Shown in pieces: positions 4,607 to 10,305 of a DNA stretch of 10,305 nucleotides. The notes under the pieces were generated by a model, which saw nothing but the letters and a program-made list of their open reading frames with translations, searched no databases and was not told the origin of the DNA. This DNA is from Kangiellaceae bacterium. GTDB lineage: Bacteria; Pseudomonadota; Gammaproteobacteria; Enterobacterales; Kangiellaceae. The DNA is taken from the NCBI GenBank assembly GCA_030590405.1, contig JAUUYO010000119.1, positions 1-10,305 on the forward strand, read 5' to 3'. Position 1 is the stretch's first letter. Every line of letters begins with the position of its first letter. The position numbers were made by a program, and so were the translations under genes.

Positions 4607-7063
4607 ATGTTAAGCTGGGTATTTTCCCAGTTTAACTCTGAGGCAAAAATACTTTTGAAGTTATTCGCTAAACATATTGATAAATTATTAGTGATGGCTT
4701 TTGCGTTCCTTTTTATTTTTCATTTTGAATCTCTGCAAGAATTCACCTCTAAATTAATACCCACAAAAGTTTATACTTTTAACCTGACAATGAGCTATCA
4801 GAGCAATGACTCTGATATCAGCATACGAACCTATATCCCTGAAGAAAACGAACGTCAGAGTATTTTAAGTGAGCAAATTATCAACAACGGTTTGGATTAT
4901 TTGGTCACCAATGATCTCAGCGGTAAAAAAGCTAACTGGAGTGGTTATAGCGCGAGCCAACAACTGGCCTTTCGTTATCTGTTGTCATTACAGGCAATTA
5001 AATATCAGATTAGCCCTGAGTTAACCATTCCCGCTCAATACCCCAGTGAATTGTCATCTTATCTGGCCGAGACGGATGCCATACAAGTCAGTCACCCCGA
5101 AATTAAAATACTTTGGAAGTTAATAGCGCCAAAGGATAAAAATAATTTACTGGCTGTTTTAAGTGCTATTTATCAGCATACTTATCAGCAAATCAAACCT
5201 GCCCCCTTTAAAGGGGTGACCGACGCTGTGACTACTTTGAGATTAAAAACAGCCAGTTGTAACGGAAAAAGCCGTTTATTTATCGCTCTGGCAAGGCTTA
5301 ATAATATTCCCGCTCGCCTGGTGGGGGGCGTTATTCTCAATGGGATCGATAAAAAAACCTCTCATCAGTGGTTAGAAATATATGCACAAAATCAGTGGAT
5401 ACCTTTTGGTCCGACTAACGGTAATTTTGGCCAGCTTCCTGCGAACTATCTGGAACTCTATCGAGGTGATGAAAACCTGTTCAGGCATACGGTCGATATT
5501 AATTTTGATTATCAGTTTTCCTCACAACAAAATTTAGTGGCTCCGGCGGTATATAACCATCAGGAGATTGGATCTGAAAATAATATTGATATAACCGGGC
5601 TACTACTTTCCATGGGGCTTGACCCAAAAACCATTGGATTATTTTTATTGTTTCCGATATGCACTTTGTTAATTACCTTCTTAAGAAATCTAGTCGGCAT
5701 AAAAACCTTTGGGATCTTTTTACCCATGTTGATTTCGGCTGCCTGTGTATTTATTGGATATGCAAAAGGGGTAGGCGGTTTTGCATTTATATTATTAACC
5801 AGTTTTATTGCTTACCATTTTCTGGATAAACTTAAACTACTGAAGGTTCCTAGGCTGGCGGCTATTATCACAATCAACACTATTATATTTGTGCTGGGGT
5901 TATTATTTGTCGGGGCGAGTAATCGGCTTGAGTTTGGCATGTTATCACTTTTTCCGGTGATTATTATCAGTTTTATCGCTGAAAAAATTCATCGAATCAC
6001 GGAAGAGGGCGACTGGCAGGAATTGCTCAACCGGATCGTTGGAACTATGATATCGATCACCGGCTGTTATTGGTTGCTTGCATCTTTTATGTTGCAAGGG
6101 CTTTTTTCTTATTATCCGGAGAGCTTTCTGTTGGTTCTAGCTGGACAAATTTATATTGGTAAATGGACTGGAATAAGGATTAGTGAAATGTTTCGTTTTA
6201 GAGATATTTTAACCAATGCTGATTATCCAGTAATAGGCATTAACAGTCGCAATAAAGACTTTATTTATCAATTAAACGATAAAGGGTTGCTCGATTTGGC
6301 CGCTGATAAACTCGGTAGTAAAGCACGATTAAAAGAGTTTAATATCCCTGTTCCTGAAACTATTTGTTATGTCAACAAACTGATCGAAATAGACAAAATT
6401 ACGCCTGCAATATTACGCGCCGATGGTTTCGCGCTTAAACCGAATCAAGGTTCACAAGGAAATGGAATTGAGATCATAACCCGTTATTGCGACGGTGTTT
6501 TTTACGGGACATCAAATAAAGAGTTTACGTTGCAGGATATCAAAAGACATTGCCATGAAATACTCGCTGGAAGCTATTCTCAAAGTGGCGATGAAGATGT
6601 GGCTTATTTTGAGCCTTTGATCCAACAATCCTCAAGTTTACAAATAATGTCACCTTTTGGTCTTTGTGATATTCGAGTAGTTTTATCTAAAGGAAAAGTG
6701 ATTAGCGCGATGTTGCGTATGCCAACAAAAAAATCATCAGGGAAAGCTAATCTTCATCAAGGTGCAATCGGAATAGGGATTGATATTAAAACTGGCATCA
6801 CCCAAACCGCAAAAAGTAATAAAAAAAACATTGTTAAACATCCTGATAGTTTACAAAACTTAATTGGTTTTGAAATTCCATTCTGGGAGAAAATCATTTC
6901 AATATCTCAATCTTGTCAGAAAGCCATTCCGCTTGGCTATATTGGTGTTGATATTTGCCTGGATAGCCAACGGGGGCCTCTGGTGTTAGAAGTGAATGGT
7001 AGGCCGGGGATTGAGATCCAAAATATACAAGAGCGAGGTTTTTATTATGAACTTTCGCAATAG
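4607..7063 (+). CDS. Transglutaminase-like / 7TM / ATP-grasp ligase fusion membrane protein
   Basis: This 818-residue inner-membrane protein joins parts usually found as two genes. Numbered from ATG 4607: a membrane anchor at 27-40; a periplasmic region with a transglutaminase-like core at about 204-285 (Cys218 in TASCNGKS, IPARLVGG, His253 in SHQW, and PFGPTNG where the usual Asp is Gly268); seven membrane helices at about 342-360, 365-384, 388-405, 418-437, 442-458, 477-499 and 503-518; and a RimK/alpha-L-glutamate-ligase-like ATP-grasp domain from about 540. The ligase motifs are intact: FALKPNQGSQGNG with Lys611, DIRVVLSKGKV (688-698), YIGVDI with Asp782, and LEVNGRPG with metal-binding Glu795 and Asn797. 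One plus seven crossings place the ligase in the cytoplasm, where ATP is. The function is unknown; peptide or amino-acid ligation is inferred from the ATP-grasp family. A TTG at 4589 would add six residues but has no better ribosome-binding site, so ATG 4607 is preferred. Overlaps the next gene by 17 bp. Confidence 0.85.
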   Translation: MLSWVFSQFNSEAKILLKLFAKHIDKLLVMAFAFLFIFHFESLQEFTSKLIPTKVYTFNLTMSYQSNDSDISIRTYIPEENERQSILSEQIINNGLDYLVTNDLSGKKANWSGYSASQQLAFRYLLSLQAIKYQISPELTIPAQYPSELSSYLAETDAIQVSHPEIKILWKLIAPKDKNNLLAVLSAIYQHTYQQIKPAPFKGVTDAVTTLRLKTASCNGKSRLFIALARLNNIPARLVGGVILNGIDKKTSHQWLEIYAQNQWIPFGPTNGNFGQLPANYLELYRGDENLFRHTVDINFDYQFSSQQNLVAPAVYNHQEIGSENNIDITGLLLSMGLDPKTIGLFLLFPICTLLITFLRNLVGIKTFGIFLPMLISAACVFIGYAKGVGGFAFILLTSFIAYHFLDKLKLLKVPRLAAIITINTIIFVLGLLFVGASNRLEFGMLSLFPVIIISFIAEKIHRITEEGDWQELLNRIVGTMISITGCYWLLASFMLQGLFSYYPESFLLVLAGQIYIGKWTGIRISEMFRFRDILTNADYPVIGINSRNKDFIYQLNDKGLLDLAADKLGSKARLKEFNIPVPETICYVNKLIEIDKITPAILRADGFALKPNQGSQGNGIEIITRYCDGVFYGTSNKEFTLQDIKRHCHEILAGSYSQSGDEDVAYFEPLIQQSSSLQIMSPFGLCDIRVVLSKGKVISAMLRMPTKKSSGKANLHQGAIGIGIDIKTGITQTAKSNKKNIVKHPDSLQNLIGFEIPFWEKIISISQSCQKAIPLGYIGVDICLDSQRGPLVLEVNGRPGIEIQNIQERGFYYELSQ

Positions 7064-8993
7064 TACTGAATTAAAAAAGGACGCTGAACCTAAAAAAAAT
7101 GCCATAGCCAGGCAAGATTTAGAACATAAGGTAAAGCTAGCCAACGCACTACCCATTACCTTGTTTTTTATATTGGTAGTCATCGCCGGAGCAATGTTTG
7201 AGAAACAGTTGGAATTGACTTATAGCAATCTTGTTGCGATTAGTTTGTTACCGGAGGTCAAAGAAAGTAACGAGGAAGAAGTCACCAAGCAGACTTTTGA
7301 AATCAATCCAGAAACACAGTTAGCAGTAGATGCATTGTATGATGCAATAATCGAAAGCTCTGATCTCACAATTGATTTTAAGCAGATTAGTCAGCTGTCA
7401 GTCGAAGAACAACTGGTTGCTAAAGCTATTGTGGCAAAAAAATTGCGTCGTAAAAAGCACTATGATAAATCATTGGCGATTATTGTTAGTTTGACTCAAC
7501 AGCAACAGGAATCACAGCAGTTAGTTTTTACTAAAGCTTATTCGTTGGCAAAGTTAGGGCATAATTCTGCAGCGATCATTAGTTACGAACACTTGCTTTC
7601 AATTCAAATATCACATCAGGCAGCGAATATCAATTTGGGGTTGTTGTATTTAGATGGAAAATATTTTGTAAAGGCTGAACAGGTTTTTACTCGTGGAGTT
7701 GAGAATACCGCAGGTAACAAGAAAGCCAAAAATTTTTCAGGCTTAGCTGATGCACTATATCAACAAAAAAAATATCAACAGGCCTTAGCCGCTTATCAAA
7801 AATCGATCGAGTATCGTCCAGCTTACCCATCAAGCTGGAGCAACCTGGCGAAGACGGCAAGAACATTAGAGGACCATCAATTAGCATTGGACAGTTATCA
7901 AAAATCGATTAGTCTCGATAAAAACAATTCTAAGATCAGAGTTGAATATGCTGACTATTTAAATAGTCGTCTGGATTTTAAAAGATCAATCGAGCAGTTA
8001 AAAAGGGCAAAGGCCATCAATCGTGAGAATATTTCTATCCGGCTAAAGCTGTCTTTTAGTTATTTACAAGCAGGAAAACCCATTAACGCGAGAAAACAAC
8101 TTAACCTGGCGAAAAAAAATATTCAAAAGCCCTTTGAAAAACGGCAAAGTGATGCGATCCAGAAGTATCTGTCAGAAAACTATCCGGAGGCGGTTGCTCT
8201 ATTGAGAAGTAATTTGAAGAAAAACCGCTATAATGATTTTGACTATTATTTGTTAGCACGCTCCTATATAGCGCTCAATAAAATTAAGACTGCTAAACTC
8301 TACATAAACAAAATCCATTCAGAGTCACTGTTTTATCATCAAGCTAAATACTTATTAGCTGAAGCTTTGAGTGCCGCGAACCAGAATGAGCAATCGATTT
8401 TATTATATCGTGAAATCATCGCTAAAATAGCCGATAACCCCGATTTATTAAACCAGGCATCAAAAGCCGAACAACTGGCAGGCAATTATCAAGAATCTAT
8501 CCAATTAGTTAAAAAGGCACTGGCGCTCCGCAGTAACAGACGTCTGTTACTGCGCAAAGCTGATCTCATTTGGTTGCTCGGTGAGCAAGATGATGCCCTT
8601 AGAGAACTAGAGCAACTGGTCGATCGATATCCAAGTTATTTGCGAGCTATTTATCATTTGGCCAGTTATAATCACAAATTGGGTAAGCGTTCCGAGGCGA
8701 TAGAAGGTTTTACTAACCTATTGGAGCAACAGGCCAATTATGGTGATGCTCAGTACCAACTGTCAGTCATTTATTTTGAGAATAATGATTTTACCCAGAG
8801 CCAGCAGTTATTAAAGGCTTATTTACAGAGAAAACCTGCGTCCAAACGTAGCAGACTGTTATATGCACGCACGTTTTGTGAAACCGGTCAATTTCAAACC
8901 TGTGAAGAACAGTTAGAATTAGTCCTTAAATTTGCGCCAGACTACAAGCCAGCATTTGATTTACAGCAATCATTAAAAGACGCAATTAAATAA
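7047..8993 (+). CDS. Inner-membrane-anchored TPR-repeat protein
   Basis: The 648 residues begin with a Lys/Arg-rich cytoplasmic segment (1-33), then one hydrophobic helix (about 34-50, ALPITLFFILVVIAGAMF). The rest is a long alpha-helical periplasmic region. From about residue 157 to the end I count roughly a dozen degenerate tetratricopeptide repeats, the clearest being 226-259 (ADALYQQKKYQQALAAYQKS), 260-293 (LDSYQKSISLDKNN) and 530-597. TPR arrays bind partner proteins. With its anchor this one likely scaffolds between the inner-membrane fusion protein and the outer-membrane barrel. The ATG at 7047 has GCGAGG (7033-7038) eight bases upstream and lies inside the end of the preceding gene (17-bp overlap), so translation is probably coupled. 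An upstream in-frame ATG at 6996 would place 17 more residues over the ligase's last motif and lacks a good site. It carries a perfect 26-bp palindrome at 8529-8554. No family more specific than TPR is recognised. Confidence 0.85.
   Translation: MNFRNSTELKKDAEPKKNAIARQDLEHKVKLANALPITLFFILVVIAGAMFEKQLELTYSNLVAISLLPEVKESNEEEVTKQTFEINPETQLAVDALYDAIIESSDLTIDFKQISQLSVEEQLVAKAIVAKKLRRKKHYDKSLAIIVSLTQQQQESQQLVFTKAYSLAKLGHNSAAIISYEHLLSIQISHQAANINLGLLYLDGKYFVKAEQVFTRGVENTAGNKKAKNFSGLADALYQQKKYQQALAAYQKSIEYRPAYPSSWSNLAKTARTLEDHQLALDSYQKSISLDKNNSKIRVEYADYLNSRLDFKRSIEQLKRAKAINRENISIRLKLSFSYLQAGKPINARKQLNLAKKNIQKPFEKRQSDAIQKYLSENYPEAVALLRSNLKKNRYNDFDYYLLARSYIALNKIKTAKLYINKIHSESLFYHQAKYLLAEALSAANQNEQSILLYREIIAKIADNPDLLNQASKAEQLAGNYQESIQLVKKALALRSNRRLLLRKADLIWLLGEQDDALRELEQLVDRYPSYLRAIYHLASYNHKLGKRSEAIEGFTNLLEQQANYGDAQYQLSVIYFENNDFTQSQQLLKAYLQRKPASKRSRLLYARTFCETGQFQTCEEQLELVLKFAPDYKPAFDLQQSLKDAIK
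8529..8554. repeat. 26-bp perfect palindrome inside the TPR gene
   Basis: CGCAGTAACAGAC at 8529-8541 is followed directly by its exact reverse complement GTCTGTTACTGCG at 8542-8554, with no spacer and no mismatch. In frame it encodes an Arg/Leu-rich stretch, RSNRRLLLR, at the start of a TPR helix. It could extrude as a cruciform, bind a dimeric protein, or form a strong hairpin in the mRNA. Confidence 0.9.
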
Positions 8994-9041
8994 TAGACTT
9001 AAACGGACATTTTATGATGATATTACAGGTTCTCTCCTTAT

Positions 9042-9095
9042 ATGGTTAATATTCGCAGTATGGTTAAGATTCATAGCATGGTTTATAATCGAAGC
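9042..9095 (+). repeat. Three tandem 18-bp repeats at the barrel gene start
   Basis: The units are ATGGTTAATATTCGCAGT, ATGGTTAAGATTCATAGC and ATGGTTTATAATCGAAGC. Any two agree at 13-14 of 18 positions. They translate as MVNIRS, MVKIHS and MVYNRS, so each copy supplies an in-frame ATG ahead of the signal-peptide core. This looks like local duplication of the original start region. Confidence 0.75.
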
Positions 9096-10226
9096 TTGGT
9101 CACTGCCGCGCTTATTTTGTGCCCGCTAACCGCCATCGCGTCTGATGATAAAGGCATAAATACCACCTTAATGTATGGGGTGGATACCAACCCACATCAG
9201 CTATCCAGTGCCTTGACTCCAACCGAGCAAAATTTTGCTGCTGGAGAGTTTAAGCTACGCACCAATTTTTTTAAGACCATTTATATCAGCACCAAAGCGA
9301 ATAAATCGGTATATTTTGACGACGCCAGAGCTGATGAGTTTAATGGTTCTGCCAGTATTGCGCTAAAATCAGACTTTAAGATTTTCAAACGTAAGTTTAA
9401 ATATAAAATTGCGGCAAACTACCGCTCTAAAGATCAAACCTATGTTAGTAAAAACACTGGATTAGTGGCAACTTTTGGCGGGCAATCTATCGCTGATCGA
9501 TACGATTCCGAGCAGACTAATTATTTAGCTGAACTATCTTATAAACCCTATAGATACCTCAAATTTGACCTGGCATATAAACAAAGAGACAAAAGCTACG
9601 AGGAATTTGAAATAGCTGGATTAAGCAATTTGGATTATGCCCATCAGGAGTATTTTCTGGGGATGGAATATAAAGCCTCAGAGGTTGGTAAGTTTTACCT
9701 CAATGCGGCGTTTAGACAACGTGAATATCTCGATAAACGTACCAAAGATCTTGACGGGCTCGATATTGGAGTTGATATTTTAGATAGTAATTTAATTTAT
9801 GATTATCATACGGTTAATATCGGATATATCTACCGGCCCAGCAAAGATATTCGCTGGAAGTACGCCTATAACTATCAAGATCGGAGTGATAACGGTTCCG
9901 GTTATTTTGACGCCAATAGCGGTTATTTGTCGATTGCCGGTAAATACCGGTTAGGCGATTATCATTTTTTTAAAAGTCGAATAAAATACTCTAGATTTTC
10001 ATTTATCAACCAGCTAGATCAAACTGAAGATCCATTAGAAGAAGATGCTAAAGAAAAAGATGGCATATCGTTAATGATTGGTTATGAATGGATTGTCGCG
10101 ACGCTGTTTGATTCAAATTTTGCCGTGTATATCGAACTAGAGCATTCCAATTTTGATAATACTAATCTTGTATTTGCCTATGAGCGGAGTATGGCATCGG
10201 CAGGAATTCGCTGGTCAGGGTTTTAA
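9042..10226 (+). CDS. Outer-membrane beta-barrel protein
   Basis: 394 residues from the first ATG. A Sec signal peptide is clear: a hydrophobic core LVTAALILCPLTAIA (19-33) ending in an A-x-A type site, with cleavage probably after Ala33 before SDDKG. The mature ~360 residues are dominated by alternating polar/aromatic amphipathic strands (FKYKIAANYRSK, YLKFDLAYKQRDK, FYLNAAFRQREY, RWKYAYNYQDRS). It ends in Phe (ASAGIRWSGF), the usual C-terminal signature of barrels inserted by BamA. The start of the mature part (LMYGVDTNPHQLS) resembles the first strand of several barrels tied to exopolysaccharide or TPR-linked export, but I cannot assign a named family. Three candidate starts exist (9042, 9060, 9078); the last gives the most standard signal peptide. 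Ribosome-binding sites are weak for all (AGG at 9027-9029 is 12 bases before 9042). It follows the TPR gene by 48 bp with no terminator, consistent with one operon. Confidence 0.85.
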   Translation: MVNIRSMVKIHSMVYNRSLVTAALILCPLTAIASDDKGINTTLMYGVDTNPHQLSSALTPTEQNFAAGEFKLRTNFFKTIYISTKANKSVYFDDARADEFNGSASIALKSDFKIFKRKFKYKIAANYRSKDQTYVSKNTGLVATFGGQSIADRYDSEQTNYLAELSYKPYRYLKFDLAYKQRDKSYEEFEIAGLSNLDYAHQEYFLGMEYKASEVGKFYLNAAFRQREYLDKRTKDLDGLDIGVDILDSNLIYDYHTVNIGYIYRPSKDIRWKYAYNYQDRSDNGSGYFDANSGYLSIAGKYRLGDYHFFKSRIKYSRFSFINQLDQTEDPLEEDAKEKDGISLMIGYEWIVATLFDSNFAVYIELEHSNFDNTNLVFAYERSMASAGIRWSGF

Positions 10227-10305
10227 ACTACCAGAGCCTATTTATCATTGTTTGAACAGCAGTTCTCGGCCTACCTGTAAATGCCGTAGTACGTACCTTG
10301 CAGAC
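10227..10305. other. Short downstream region, nothing identified
   Basis: 79 bases after the barrel gene. I see no terminator hairpin with a T-run. A minus-strand frame is open from the window edge to a stop at 10228-10230 (25 residues) and has no recognisable family signature. An 8-bp self-complementary GTACGTAC lies near the edge. It may be the 3' end of a convergent gene or plain intergenic DNA. Confidence 0.3.

Noticed and set aside
6996..7046. Upstream in-frame ATG (6996) for the TPR gene
   Set aside because: It would lie over the conserved LEVNGRPG end of the ligase and lacks a good ribosome-binding site. ATG 7047 has GCGAGG at suitable spacing and precedes a normal membrane-anchor topology.
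7687..7887. Minus-strand 66-codon frame inside the TPR gene
   Set aside because: Antisense to a well-supported TPR array; no recognisable protein features.
10228..10305. Minus-strand open frame reaching the window edge
   Set aside because: Only 25 residues, with no motif or start visible; it cannot be distinguished from chance with the sequence given.

Overview
The window looks like chromosomal DNA from an AT-rich gammaproteobacterium, probably a marine heterotroph. This placement rests on the family content (FolC, Nth, a bacterial cytosolic-carboxypeptidase-type M14 peptidase, and the transglutaminase-like/7TM/ATP-grasp family known mostly from Vibrio, Pseudomonas and relatives) and on low GC. 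I cannot name a genus. No phage, transposase, CRISPR, rRNA or tRNA signal is visible.

Layout. Bases 1-70 hold the probable 3' tail of an upstream gene, followed by a 625-bp gap with several dyad-symmetric elements, a CRP-like half-conserved site and a candidate folC promoter. folC (696-1937, +) converges on nth (1950-2585, -). Directly upstream of nth on the same strand lies a clear remnant of a threonine aldolase gene (2598-2899): its N-terminal ~44 and C-terminal ~60 codons survive, but about 240 codons between them, including the PLP-lysine region, are gone and the frame is broken. Divergent from this remnant is a tight pair: a DUF952-like small protein (3066-3422) and an M14 cytosolic-type metallocarboxypeptidase (3425-4558).

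The most interesting part is 4607-10226, three co-directional genes that look like one cell-envelope system. The first encodes an 818-residue fusion: an N-terminal membrane anchor, a periplasmic transglutaminase-like domain, seven membrane helices and a complete C-terminal RimK/alpha-L-glutamate-ligase-like ATP-grasp domain. In related bacteria, as I recall, the transglutaminase-7TM part and the ligase are usually separate neighbouring genes. The second gene overlaps the first by 17 bp and encodes an inner-membrane-anchored TPR protein of about a dozen repeats. The third encodes a signal-peptide-bearing outer-membrane beta-barrel ending in Phe. Predicted topology puts the ligase in the cytoplasm, the transglutaminase-like and TPR domains in the periplasm and the barrel in the outer membrane, so the three proteins could span the whole envelope.

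How they may work together (inference): an amino-acid or peptide ligase coupled to a membrane channel or transducer, a periplasmic scaffold and an outer-membrane pore resembles the logic of TPR/barrel polymer exporters, or of an envelope-protein modification machine. The adjacent M14 enzyme belongs to the family whose eukaryotic members trim glutamate tails, so it could act on the same product, although a separate promoter-like sequence lies between them. Several small DNA oddities are also listed: a 26-bp perfect palindrome inside the TPR gene, three tandem 18-bp repeats that each supply an in-frame ATG at the barrel gene's start, and a near-perfect 34-bp palindrome over the folC -35 region.
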